Position numbers and translations under genes: made by a program
Notes under the pieces: model-generated
Told to the model about the DNA's origin: nothing
The model's database searches: none
Seen by the model: the letters and a program-made list of their open reading frames with translations, nothing else
Shown here: piece by piece, positions 1-11,118 of the stretch
Layout of the letters: each line of letters opens with the position of its first letter
Numbering within the stretch: the first letter of the stretch is position 1
From: Chara braunii
Lineage: Eukaryota; Streptophyta; Charophyceae; Charales; Characeae
Length of the DNA: 60,227 nt
NCBI GenBank assembly: GCA_003427395.1
Contig: BFEA01000036.1
Coordinates: 2,190,241-2,250,467 of the forward strand
Direction of reading: 5' to 3'

Positions 1-46
<46 letters not shown>
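1..46. repeat. (GA)n microsatellite at left edge
   Basis: Perfect GA dinucleotide tract that starts the window and grades into GAGGAC-rich sequence. A similar tract ends the window, so both ends are probably contig breaks at GA arrays. Confidence 0.95.
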
Positions 47-50
<4 letters not shown>

Positions 51-810
51 GACGAGGAGGACGAGGAGGAGACAGGAGGGGGGTGTGGGGATCTGATTTC
101 TTGTTTTTGTTGTTTTTTCCTAAATGCCCTGCGCGTTGGCGGGGGGCAAGTGTTCGAGTTCCTCGCCACCTCGCTCCGAGGCGCGTTTAAAGTCTTAAAA
201 GGTTTTGACGCGCACGCGGGGGATTTGAACGTCCCCGTTTGAATGCGAATGCGCGTTCCGCGCGTTCAAATGGGAACATAGATGGGCAGACCGAAAATGG
301 CAGTTGTGACAACTTCAGAATTGTGTTCCAGTCTTGTCCTGTTGCCTGGAATGCACATGTCTTATAGACTCGTACCATAATGATCCTTTTTTTTGTTTTC
401 CTTTGTTTTTTAATCCTTTTCAAGTGAGGCCTGGTAAATCTTTGTCTGGTATCTGAAGGCAAAACTTTCCCGATTAGCATATTTCGCCGTGTACTCTATT
501 TGAATGTCAATGAGAACACAAGAAGTGACAAATGCATCACAATGCCGGTGGCAGGCGGTGGTTTTCCACATGTGCCCAGTGGTCATATCTGAAGAAGACA
601 CAGTCTGTGCCGCCTCAATCTTGATGGCGACTGCTGTAATGCACAGGAGTAGCAGACAGAAGCTTGCAGAAATGCAGGCTGTTTCGCACAGCGTGACAGC
701 GATCATCTCTGGACACGTGGTCTGTGCCTCGGAGTCTATCAGATCTCTTATCTCCGCGGGGGAAACTTCATTCTTCTTTTTCAATGGCCTTGTTCAATGC
801 GCACGAGCAC
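47..810. other. no recognisable gene
   Basis: Only short open frames without recognisable motifs are seen. Two diverged copies of a block of about 40 bp (CAGACAGATTGGGGGGC then GAAGGGGAGGGTGTTTCTT) follow directly at about 811-893. Confidence 0.4.
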
Positions 811-930
811 CAGACAGATTGGGGGGCCGAAGGGGAGGGTGTTTCTTGAGCTAGCCAGACAGATTGGGGGGCAGAAGGGGAGGGTGTTTCTTTCGCGAGA
901 TTATCGTTGTTGCCATGGTTATCTTTTATA

Positions 931-1511
931 CCATGGCAGCGGCGGACAAGTGAACCGGACAAGTCCGGACACCGGAAACCGGATTTCCTGGTTTCATCCG
1001 AACGTCCGGATTTCCGGTATTTTCCGGCTAATCCGGACATGTCTGGATCAGCCTGTCCGGATCCCTCTCCGGATGGGTGTACATGTCCGGATTATTAAAA
1101 AAAAAAAAAAAAAGACTTCTATACAAAGTACTGCAAATGTGTTGAAAACAACGAAAAGGCCATGTGGCACAGGTAGGGGCGGGGAGGGGAGGTTATAGTG
1201 AGTACATGTCAACAACCAAGATGAGGGGGAGGAGGGCGAAGACGTGGAGGAGCAGCAGGAGGAGGGCAAAGACGTGGACGGGGAGGAGCGGGAGGAGGAT
1301 GAAGACGAGGAACATGCCAACAAAGTTCTGGAAAAAAAGGAAAAAGGGTGCCACGTGGCATGAGCAGGGAAGGGAGTGGGGGAGGTTATATAGCAAGTAC
1401 ATGACGATGACCAAGACGAGGAGGAGGAGGAGGAGGAGCGGGAGGAGGACGCAGACATGGAGGAGGAGGCGGATGGAGGAGCAGAAAGGAGGAAGACCAT
1501 GACAACAAAAC

Positions 1512-1565
<54 letters not shown>

Positions 1566-2110
1566 GCTTCCACTGCTCCTTTCTGGGCTCCTCGCGTGGC
1601 CTTCGCTGCACCCACTGCCAGCTCTCCTGCTCCTGCTCCGCTTCTGCTCCGTGCCTGCTATGGCCGCCTCGTTGCCCTGCTTCTTCCTCCCTATGACACT
1701 GGTGGTAGTGGCAGGCATGCAAGCTCAAACGTTGTTGTGGGAGGGGGGGCGGCCGAACCCGCAAGGCGGGAGGATGAATTCAAAGACTGTGCCCACTACG
1801 AAGCTGCCACGATGCAAGGATGACATTCAAGCGGGCAGAAACATAGAAGGAAGAAAACTTCCCACAGGCAAAAAAAANAAATTCTGGCCCTACCGGATGC
1901 CCCTTCAGGGCCAAAAAAAATCTGCTCGTATTTTTTGGCTGGCGGCGAGACGAAACGCCCTGGACAGTGAAAAAAAAATTGGCCGTTGGCCAAAGGGTGT
2001 GGAATCCGGACCGGGATCCGGACACGTTCACCGGACACCGGACACCGGACGGTCTGGATCCCTGTCCAGAGGTCCGGATCCCTGTCCAGAGGTCCGGATC
2101 GCTGCCATGG
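931..2110. mobile_element. non-autonomous DNA-transposon-like element rich in CCGGAC motifs
   Basis: Both ends read CCATGGCAGCG in inverted orientation (931 onward; 2101-2110 on the other strand). Each end is followed inward by 100-180 bp packed with TCCGGA/CCGGAC motifs, many palindromic. The interior holds a poly(A) tract, purine-rich GGAGGA sequence, a (GA)n tract at 1515-1563 and one N at 1878. The start CAGCGGCGGA resembles hAT terminal repeats, which usually begin CAG-GGCGG. No transposase frame is seen and no clear target-site duplication could be fixed, because CCATGG is itself a palindrome. Superfamily is inferred. Confidence 0.5.
1515..1563. repeat. (GA)n microsatellite
   Basis: Perfect GA tract inside the CCGGAC-rich element. 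The long serine/leucine open frames on the minus strand here come only from the dinucleotide repeat. Confidence 0.95.
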
Positions 2111-3765
2111 TTTATACTACTTTAATAGTGTTTGTGGTTGTGACAGGTGGCAGCTGCAATGGACAGCTGCTGCGGCTATGTTCATGTGACAGTGGGTAGT
2201 GCTGGCATGACGATTGCAGAAGAACAGTGATGTGAACAAGCGTTGATTTCTTTGACATGCAGATGCCATAACACAGCACAACGAAAGTTTTGTTTCAGTA
2301 AGGGCGGCGTTTCACGACACGACATTCTAAATGTATCTGGTCACGATTGTGGTCCGAATACGCTCAGAATGTTGGATGTACCCAATGCATTTGTGCGCTT
2401 CGATACTGTCGAAATACATTGTACAATGTTGTGTAGTGGAACGATGCTGTAATTGTGCACATCAGCTCCCACTATAACTGGAGAGCCTTTTGCTTAAGGC
2501 CTCCCTTGTGTTTTCTTAAAAAAAAACTATGAAAAAGAAACTAGAGTACAAAGATTAAAAAATAACAAGATATAGCCAGCATGGCTCCGCCCGCGGCCCA
2601 AAGGGGTGGGGAGGGGACAGTATTAGTATTTCGATACCTGGAACAGGTCACGGCCGTTCGAAAGGAGCTGCGACAAACAGTTGCAGTGAAAAGGATAGAA
2701 GAGTTATCGTCCCAAAGGAACGGCAGGCCGAAGTCTCACTCGGGAATTGACTGTCGAACAATCGAGCAATTAACTTACAATCAACGAGTGAGAAAACCCA
2801 AAAGAGTGATTGTATTGTGTTTTTGTCGTTTGGAACTGAGAGGGATTTGTTTGTCAAGGATGAATTCACGTGAAAAGGCCACGGACTCATGCCCAACAAA
2901 GTCATAGCTGTACTGGTAGGACGTTTTAAATTCCGTAGTCAGCAACCTGCCCAGTTGTTTTTCGGAAGGTAGTAAATTCCGTAGTCAGCAACAAAGTCAG
3001 AAATCCTATACGAAGGCCAAACGAAAAAGAATGAGGCGAACCGAACGAATAACAATTGTTGCATACATTCAGAGGTTGTTGCCATGTATGCAAGAACTTG
3101 GACAACAGGGTGCATGAGAATAAACCGAAGATCCGCGAAGAATAATAACAATAACGTGGGTAAAAGAATCGAATGATTCGAATCACATGAAGGGCGCAAC
3201 GCACGGGTGACAATGCCAAAGGGTGTCAGGGAACAGACGGGAAGGGCAACGCATGCAGCAGTTTGGCCACACTTCTTCAAGTCGCGAGCCGGGTTCGTTG
3301 TTGTCTTATTTAGGTACGTACCTGCAGAGGCGGAAGATGCCCGCTGTTCCGAGAAACAGTTCGCATCAGAAGCGACAGACGGTAAGATGGGGCACAGAAC
3401 ACAAAGAGAGAAAGTAAAGAACAACCAAGAAATAGAAAGCCCGGAAAAGAATGCAGAGGGAGAATAAGTGGCCACCAAAATGGAGCCGAGAGGTTGATAA
3501 GAGAGGATGTGATGTGGAAGATGACAACGACGTTTATTGCACAGAATTAAGACGCACACGCAAAGCAAATACAACAACCGGCACAGAATTCGGCGAACTT
3601 TGCGAAACACTCGAGATTCACAATGCACTGCATTTCGGACAATGGATTCAGGCGGTCCTCCGAAGACCACAACGACGGAGTGACACGAAATGAACATAGC
3701 TCTGAGTCAGTGCATGTTGCACGAAGAACCAAGAGCACAAAATGTTTGAAATGTTTGATGTATGC
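2111..3765. other. no recognisable gene
   Basis: Short open frames on both strands without recognisable domains. A phrase of about 17 bp (AAATTCCGTAGTCAGCAA) occurs twice at about 2930-2990. Nothing else stands out. Confidence 0.35.
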
Positions 3766-3905
3766 AACCCAGTCAACGTGAAAGTACATCGGATCGAATT
3801 TCTGACGACAGAAGACAGCAACCTAGTATGTGAAATCAACCCAGTCAACGTGAAAGTACATCGGATCGAATTTCTGACTACAGAAGACAGCAACCTAGTA
3901 CGTGA
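3766..3905. repeat. tandem duplication of about 70 bp
   Basis: Two adjacent near-identical copies beginning ACCCAGTCAACGTGAAAGTA, differing by a few substitutions. Confidence 0.85.
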
Positions 3906-4243
3906 AAGGAGTGAAGTAAACCCAAAGAAAGTGGGCAATGAACTTTGTAAACAGAGAGGAAGGAACATATTGAGCGGCCTGCAAATCCGAAGAGGCACAA
4001 TGCGTCCACATCACGGGGGAGCATCGAGAGAGCGAGAGAGCAAAAAAGACCCGCAGACTCCAGGAGAGCAGATGCCAACCCCCAAATCCCTGCCGTGGGG
4101 ATCCCCGACCCCCGCCCCTGCCATTTGACCCCTGCCACTGCCCCAAGCCCAAGTCAAAACCAATCAGCAGGCCAGGACCAGCATCGCAGAGAGGGGCTGC
4201 ACAAAGCGCAGAGCCGCATCCGTACTCAATTGACATTTCGAGA

Positions 4244-4920
4244 TTAGCAATCAGAGGGTTCATCATGGCTGCCATCATCATCTTCGATGGTGGAACCCGT
4301 AGAGGAGGAGCTGTCATCAGTGCTATCGTCCTCAGTGGTGCCATGAAATTCAGGAAACTCTTTTTCCGCTTCGATGTCACTAAGATCATAGTCAGGAAGC
4401 ATCTCCTCCGGATCCGTAGACTCGGACTCATCTTCCAAATCCGCCAGCCATTCACTTCCGGTATGGTAATCCGCATCCTCGTCGATGTCCCCAGCATCAA
4501 TGATGACACGCACCCGGCCTGCTCTGGTGGCAGCCTGGTGAAGCATCTCCTCCGGATCCGTAGACTCGGACTCGTCTTCCAAATCCGCCAGCCATTAACT
4601 TCCGGTATGGTAATCCGCATCCTCGTCGATGTCCCCGGCATCAATGATGACACGCACCCGGCCTGCTCTGGTGGCAACCTGGTGGCGTTTCGCTTCGGCC
4701 TCTTCGATCTGCTCGCAAGCACGTTCAACCCGCAGGTCCGCGTCCTCGTAGCACTGTCGGTGTGCAGGTCACTTTTGATTGACTGAAGGACGGAGTTGCT
4801 CTTGCAGAGCAATATAGGAGGCTGCAGCTGTCTTGTACTGCTCGAAGCTGGTGACATTGTTGTGGCCTTGGCCTTAGTAATCCACGAACAGCACGGCTTC
4901 AAGAGCTTACCAGTCATCGT
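4244..4920 (-). pseudogene. broken ORF for an acidic protein with an internal tandem duplication
   Basis: One minus-strand reading frame stays coherent from about 4920 to its stop near 4244 but contains three in-frame stops upstream. It has a Lys/Glu/Arg-rich helix-like part, then a module of about 50 residues present twice (ATRAGRVRVIIDAGDIDEDA, then a stretch rich in Asp, Glu and Ser). It ends in an acidic Ser/Asp tail. At DNA level the duplication is about 150 bp with roughly 97% identity, so it is recent. I do not recognise the family. Acidic tails of this kind occur in transposon-encoded proteins, but that is only a guess. Confidence 0.4.
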
Positions 4921-5284
4921 TCCCTTCTTTCTTCGCAGCGAGCACAACAGTTATCTGTTGCAACCTGTGATTGCTGTCAATGGTAGAGTGCAGAGATTGC
5001 ACGTTGAGGATGAATAGAAGACAAAGCTTCGACCCAGGTGCGCGGCTCTGTACAAAGTTGCAAAGAGGGGGGGGTTCAGAATGTGCAGGTCCAGGCTGAG
5101 GCTGCTGCGGGGGAAAAGGGAAAGATGGAGGTGTTGGTGGAAGAAACAAACGGCGCTGCACACGATGTGGAGCACCTCACAGTCTTGTTGATGATGTGTT
5201 TTTCCTAATGAGTAATGAATGCGGATTTTTTTGAAAAAAAAAAAAAAGAAGGTGGATGGCGAGTGGTCAGGTGCATGGTCGGTA

Positions 5285-6325
5285 GCAACAGAGTCGGATG
5301 TCGGTTTGCGCATCCGACTGCGAATGTATGCTTGGGAAACCCCGTCTGTCGCCGGTGTATGTGGCGATGAGGCAGTCTCCTATACAGGCTCTGAGCTATG
5401 GATTTGAAATTATGGGGCTCTCGGGCAAACGTGAAGCAATTTTATTGAGTCTAACGTACCTATAGATCTAGAACGGCACGTAATCGTCCTCGAATTTACA
5501 AAATTAATTTTCAGCGGAGACTTCGAATAAGCACGCAAGGCGTCTCGTCTTGCTGTATTCGTCTCGCAAGATGACTTCAATCAGCTCCTGCGAATCTTGG
5601 AGCGATCCATTATCACAGACTAAGTTATTACGATGTGGGATATGGTTGCGCTCGATCTTTCCTCTCGCAAGCAAAAAAGCTTGTCAGATGTGTTCAATAG
5701 GCTCAACCTGTTCTTCATTGTATAATAATGCGAAGAGCATCCAATTCAACATTTGTCTTTATGCCGATCTTATCAAAAATATTCGACTACAACTGAACTT
5801 GCCGCTGTGAGTCAGATGTTCGTTTGCGCGTTCGACTGCGAATGCATGCTTGGGAAACCCAGTGTGTCGGCGGTGTATATGTGGCGATGGGGCAGTCTTC
5901 GTTGCAGACCCGCAGAATCTGATGTGGAATTGGAACTCTGGGGCTCTCGGGCAAACGTGAAAGAATTTCATCGTGTCTAGCGTACCTACAGATCTCAAAC
6001 GGCACGCAATTGTCCTCGAATTTACAAAATTTACAGCAGAAGACTTCGCACAAGCGCGCAAGGCCTCCTGCTATATTCGCCTCGCAAGATGTGGTCAATC
6101 AGCTCCTGCGAATCTTGGAGCGATCCATTATCACAGACTAAGTTATTACAACGTGGGATAAGGTTACGCTCGATGTTTCCCCTGGAAAGCAAAATTTTTG
6201 CCAAATGTGTTCAGTAAGCTCAACCTGTTCTCCATTGTAGAACAGTGCGAAGAGCATCCAATTCAAGATTTGTCTTCTACCTATCTTATCAAGAATGTTC
6301 GACCACGACTGAACTTGCCGCTGTG
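5285..6325. repeat. direct duplication, about 520 bp per copy
   Basis: Copy 1 runs from about 5285 to 5808 and copy 2 from about 5811 to 6325. Both contain the same ordered phrases, for example GCATGCTTGGGAAACCC (one change in copy 1), GGGGCTCTCGGGCAAACGTG, GGAGCGATCCATTATCACAG and CAACTGAACTTGCCGCTGTG. Copies differ by roughly one base in eight. On the minus strand copy 2 has longer open frames than copy 1, suggesting the unit derives from a coding sequence now decaying. The protein was not recognised. Confidence 0.7.
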
Positions 6326-6329
6326 TTTT

Positions 6330-7606
6330 CCGATCGAGAGCACCAATCATTTTCCTATTCAACCAGATAGGAAGATCGTAGCATTGGATCTCATGATAGA
6401 TCAGTGTTGCAGTCGGGGGAGAAAGCATTGCGACTTGTTGATGGTGTCATTGGTGTGCTTTGTGAGGCTTTGGCTATATATTCCGGGGGCTGGTGTGGAG
6501 GTTTGGATGTCAACAGAGGCGAAGAATGATGGTTGTTTTCGGTAGCTCCAAATGTAACAGTCAGGGACAAACCGTTGTTGCGTGTGTCAATTGCGAAGAT
6601 TGATACCGGGGCGAGATGCTTGAGATGTTCGCGTGGTGGATTTGATCCGAACATAGGCAAAGTCGAAGGTTGATTATGGTTAGCAGGAAGAGAAGAAGGG
6701 AAAGATTCAGCGTGCGGGCCAAAGGCTGGAGGCCGATGTGGCTGGGCCGTCCGCACTAGGATTTTGCGGGCTGTTCCAGGGCAAGCAGAGACTTACTAGG
6801 GCTAGTGTCCGTATGAGCACAGTCCTCAGTCACATTGTACGGAGGCGTGGTGCCTGCGGTTTTGCAGATCTGGGTGGAACGTCGGCGCAATGAGGTTGTG
6901 ATTTGAATGCCAAGACAGTGGGTGGAGTGCATTGTTGCCCATGATTTGCAGGTGGTGAGTCAGATTGACTGTTACTTCGCCGTGTCGAGAATGGTTGTCG
7001 CTTCTGGCACGCATTTGGGGGGCTTCCATGAGAATGGCCGGGAGGGATGCTATGGATGTCCAACAAAAGTGACGGTTGTGGAGGACGGTTACTGTATTCA
7101 CAACAATTTGCACGCATTGATTGTCCTGCTGTCCCCTGTGCGGGTTCAGATCCTGTTGGCCCGGTGTACATCCTCGTCGTCATAAGCAATGAATCCCTCA
7201 TCCCCGGAGGAATGAGTGGAGCGAAGGAGAGGCCGATTCCTGGGTTGGGATGCAGGTGGAGAGTTGTTCTCCATTGCAGAAGAGCGGTAGGATCCGTGGG
7301 AAGGAGCCGTGCAACTGAAAGGGAGGAGGTAAATACAGCACAGACATCACAAACAGACAAAGGCATCAGGAAGGTAACGAGTGAGCGCAATTGTCGTCGC
7401 AAGTGAAATTGCAAAGGGAGTTATGCCAGCAGTTCTTTGTATCCAACATTCTTTGTTCTTGTTGAACCGCCAAGAAGTGCAAAGGGACGCTGGACCCGGT
7501 TTCCAGCAGGTGCCGCTCCCCACCAATAGATGGAGCAGCCCGACAGATAAACCCTCAATCCAGACGGTTCTCTTACCACCGCCAGGATAGAGGGCTTACG
7601 CAAGGG

Positions 7607-7610
<4 letters not shown>
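6330..7610. other. no recognisable gene
   Basis: Open frames up to about 190 codons exist on the minus strand (6830-7414) but show no family motif and overlap frames on the other strand. Ends in a 31-base poly(A) tract (7611-7641). Confidence 0.3.
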
Positions 7611-7642
<32 letters not shown>

Positions 7643-7693
7643 ACACGAATAGATAGGGTAAGCAGTGTGTATAATCTGACTAAGCTTCCCTCC

Positions 7694-7728
7694 GAACCGT
7701 GCGTGCAAGATGTCGAAGCACACAACTC
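7694..7728 (-). ncRNA. group II intron domain V-like hairpin
   Basis: On the minus strand 35 nt read GAGUUGUGUGC, an 11-nt loop, then GCACGCACGGUUC. GAGUUGU pairs with ACGGUUC using G-U wobbles, followed by GUGC with GCAC and a two-base GC bulge on the 3' side, which is the arrangement of domain V. The following CGGAGGGAAGC is also typical after domain V. Against it: the catalytic AGC triad reads AGU and the apical loop is larger than the usual tetraloop, so this is probably a decayed copy. Confidence 0.4.
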
Positions 7729-8211
7729 TCCATCCGTTTGGCAAGACTACGGATTGTTTCCCTTCCATTTTCATGTACTATGGAAACTCTGACGCCACAC
7801 TTCGTGCCGGCATACGGACAAAAAAGTTGGCCCATTTCCAATTAGAAAGACGCTTAAAAAGAAGGTGCCTTAGATTAGAGAAAGAAACAAACAAAAGAAG
7901 AAGAAGAAGAAAAAAAAACGGCATCGTAGCTTCGCCTAATCGGCAAAATGAATGAATAGTAGGTTACCCTACATTTATTCATTTATTGAATTTAACTTCT
8001 TATTAATTTTTTTCACCTATATCACTCTTCACGACTCGAGCCTTTTCTTAAGTGTTCAATTTTATATGGATTAATATCATACATAATGAAATTAGAACCG
8101 AAGAGTAGACATACAAAATTATCATCAAATAATAACAGAATAGATCCATCATAGACTTCCGCCCCCACAAGGACATTACATGTAATTCATGAATGTATGA
8201 AGGCCACAAAG

Positions 8212-8298
8212 TGGGAGAGGCAGGATTTGAACCTACGTAGAAATATAATCTTCAACAGATTTACAGTCTGTCGCTTTTAACCACTCGGCCACTCTCCC
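8212..8298 (-). tRNA. trnY: mitochondrial-type tRNA-Tyr (anticodon GUA)
   Basis: An 87-nt cloverleaf fits on the minus strand. Acceptor GGGAGAG pairs with CUCUCCC and the discriminator is A. The anticodon stem ACAGA/UCUGU encloses loop CUGUAAA, giving anticodon GUA at plus-strand 8262-8264. There is a long variable arm, and the T arm is GUAGG UUCAAAU CCUGC. Nuclear eukaryotic tRNA-Tyr has a short variable arm; the long arm marks an organellar gene, and the sequence resembles plant mitochondrial trnY. As a nuclear insertion it is probably not used, although the fold is intact. Confidence 0.85.
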
Positions 8299-8389
8299 GG
8301 AGAATTCAGCATCATGTAAAAGATTTAAAGCATCATTTAGGTAAATACATATTAGAATAGTAAAAACAGAAGCTTGTAATACAGCAAGA

Positions 8390-8439
<50 letters not shown>

Positions 8440-8593
8440 GGTCTTTTGAGGTTATTTGAGATACGGGGGCCATTACCCGGCTTCGATTGAGAACAAACTG
8501 TGAAATAGAGGTCCTACGAATGCTCACTACTCTCAGGTTCCCTAACAAACCCTTCTAAGACTTCCCAACACCGTCTTACTCCCTGCTGAGTTC

Positions 8594-9285
8594 TTCCAGG
8601 CCTCACGCCCCCACCCTGCTGGGTTACAGGGCAACACAACTCGCCCCAGTTCCGACCAGCGTCATCCCAGCAGCGACCCTTGGTCGTCCCTTGGGATGCC
8701 CACCCCAAAGCATCCCCAAATCTCTCTACTAGGCCTCACGCTCCTGCATCAGCAGGTTACAGGGCGACGCCCCATCACCGGCCAGCATCGTTCTGGCATC
8801 GAACGGCCACATATCCTTGAGTATGACAGCATAAAAACTGCCTAAGATGGATTGCTAAGAAACCCTAAAGTCCTAAGACATTCATAAGAGCAACTGACTT
8901 ATTTTTTCCATTCAGACTCTGCCGAGCCAAAAAAATATGTGTGTCAATAAGCCTCCCCATCACGAATCCGATAGGTGAAACCTATTCAATCCCCCTACGA
9001 CCACCACCAACATGGTTAATTTTAGCACGAACCAAAGCTCTTCCAGGCCTCATGCTCCCATCAAGTTAGGTTACAGAGTTGCACCACCTTGCTCCAACAC
9101 CAGCCAGCGTTGCTCCAGTTACGACCCCCGATGACCATTGGGACTGCCCCCGCAGACAGCTCCCCAGAGCTCTCTACCAGGCCTCACGCCCCCACTAAGC
9201 TAGGTCACAGAGTTGCGCCACTTGACTCCGGCTCCGGCCAGCGTTGCTCCAGCATCGATCTTCGAGGGCCACCAACTTTTTAACC
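8594..9285. repeat. four diverged copies of a block of about 100 bp
   Basis: Copies start near 8598, 8730, 9043 and 9179. Each begins AGGCCTCACGCYCC (CATGC in one), continues with RGGTYACAGRG, and then CCRGCCAGCRT. Spacing is irregular, so this is a dispersed local repeat rather than a clean array. Confidence 0.6.
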
Positions 9286-9779
9286 ACCCCTCGCAGGATC
9301 ACAGATGGCTTGCCAGATAACACCTATTCCTACAACCTCCTCGAGAGGCAACCAAATGGAAAGCTATAGTAAACTGGATGGTAGATTTCTTCGAGCGAGA
9401 TCGCCCCTCCCTCCCCCTCCCCCTTCCCCCTCAGCCCTATATTGCCTCCGCCGAGGAGAGTCACTCACTCTCCCTCGGCCCCAATATAGGACCAATCCTC
9501 TCCCCTCCTTTCCCCAGGAGCACGCAGTTCCCACCTAAAGCATGCCCCCCCGCCCCTTGCCCATTTCCGCCTGCAGGGACTGATGGACCCACCCACAGTC
9601 CCTGCCCCAAAATAAGGCAACCCCCTACTCCGCCCCTATCCTCTTTGAGACATTCACCCCCCACCTTGCGATGCCCCTGCAGGATAGAGCTCCCCCCACC
9701 CCCTTCCCACCGTTCAGCCCTCCGGGAACAATCCGATCCAGCCGACTACAGTTATTGATGACACACTTACCAAAATATC

Positions 9780-10208
9780 ATTCGCTTGGATTTCGTTGGA
9801 TTTTGTTGATGACGATGGACAACACCCCGAAGACGATAATAATGAGAATGATGGTGACAACCAACGCACCTGCTGATGGAGAGCAACATCTTATTGAAAA
9901 TAAGTTGATGATGAGGATGATAATGATGAGGATGAAAACGAAAAGATGATGTTGATCATACCAAAGAGCAGCACCAACAGCCCCTATGATTACAAAGTGA
10001 TGATGCTGCTGATGATGATCGTAATGATGATAGCGATGATGATGATGATGATGTTGATAGCGATGATGATGATGAAGATAATGATGGTGATGTCAGTAAT
10101 GATGATGATGATGATGATGATGATGGTAAGGATGATGACGCATAGCGCCCTATGATGACTACAAGATGATGATGGTGTGATGACGAGCTCCTTGGATAAT
10201 AACCTAAA

Positions 10209-10240
<32 letters not shown>

Positions 10241-10560
10241 GCAAAGTCGTATGATGACGTCAAGTTTTGCCACCCGTGCCGTATGATGGAGATAAATTTG
10301 ACGATGGTGATACAACAGTGAGTGATGAGCAACTCCACTGATGCAAGACTCCTTGATAGTAGTAATGATATTAGCGCCGAACAGGAGTAAAGACCTCCGC
10401 CTTGATGATGATGACGAGCAGTATCCTGATGCTGATGATGGTGATGACGAGCAGCGACCTGATGATGATAACAAACCATTACCGTGATGATGATGTCAAA
10501 TCACGCCATGTTGCTGATGATGGTGACGAGCAGCATTCTAATGATAATGACGCCGATGCT
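9780..10560. repeat. imperfect GAT trinucleotide repeat region
   Basis: About 780 bp dominated by GATGATGAT and variants, with perfect runs near 10,040-10,130 and 10,208-10,240. The methionine- or serine-rich open frames across it are repeat translations and not genes. Confidence 0.85.
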
Positions 10561-11054
10561 GGTGTTGGTGGTGATCAACGAGAGTGTCGTCGATGACAAA
10601 GATGTATACAAAAAAACCGAAATCATCGCACTCGATATCGCCTCCAGTCCTCCTCCCGCTCCACGTAAGCACACGCTCCTCCTTTTCGTTCGCGTCATAC
10701 CAACCGCCTACCACAACACTACGCAGACCAAGGAGCAGAAGCCATAAGAGGGCTGCAATTCTCAATGAGACCCACCTCCTGTCGAAGGCAAGTTCCCCTT
10801 CACCCAACGTGCTAACCTGTAACACCACTGGATGAAGCGCAAAGCCGGAGAGATGGCACCAAAGTGCTTTCAAAAGGCAGGCAACACCGAGTCACGCTCC
10901 ATCCTCCTGCCCTCCCGCTGTCTGATCTCTACTTCATCACTACCCCATCACCAACGCGCCGACATACCAAAATTGTCCACGTCATATCCAACCGCCACTT
11001 TGCGCTCGCGTGTTTTCAACCTATAGGGTGCCACAGGACTGCTCATGTGAGAGT
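10561..11054. other. no recognisable gene
   Basis: Flank between the GAT tract and the Helitron end. Short open frames on both strands lack family motifs. Confidence 0.35.
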
Positions 11055-11110
11055 GTCAACCCGGCGGGGCGCAGCGCTCCCGGAAGCGCTGCGCCCCGTG
11101 CCCGCTTGAC
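11055..11110 (-). other. Helitron 3' terminal palindrome
   Basis: A perfect 14-bp stem (11,065-11,078 with 11,085-11,098; CGGGGCGCAGCGCT) has a 6-nt loop. An outer imperfect arm adds GTCAA/TTGAC (11,055-11,059 with 11,106-11,110). It sits just past the predicted helicase C terminus. Helitrons need a 3' hairpin for termination of transfer, so this is the likely terminator. Confidence 0.65.
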
Positions 11111-11118
11111 AACAACAC

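Larger units (their letters stand above)
7642..8391. mobile_element. probable nuclear insertion of mitochondrial DNA (NUMT)
   Basis: The segment lies between a 31-base poly(A) run (7611-7641) and a 47-base poly(T) run (8392-8438). Its right half is markedly more AT-rich than its surroundings. It contains a class II tRNA-Tyr of plant-mitochondrial type and a group II intron domain V-like hairpin, both on the minus strand. Organellar origin is established knowledge for these two RNA types; the extent of the insertion is my inference from composition and the flanking homopolymers. Confidence 0.6.

Noticed and set aside
9946-10596. Methionine-, serine- and isoleucine-rich open frames on both strands
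   Set aside because: They translate the GAT/ATG trinucleotide repeat in different frames and have no other content.
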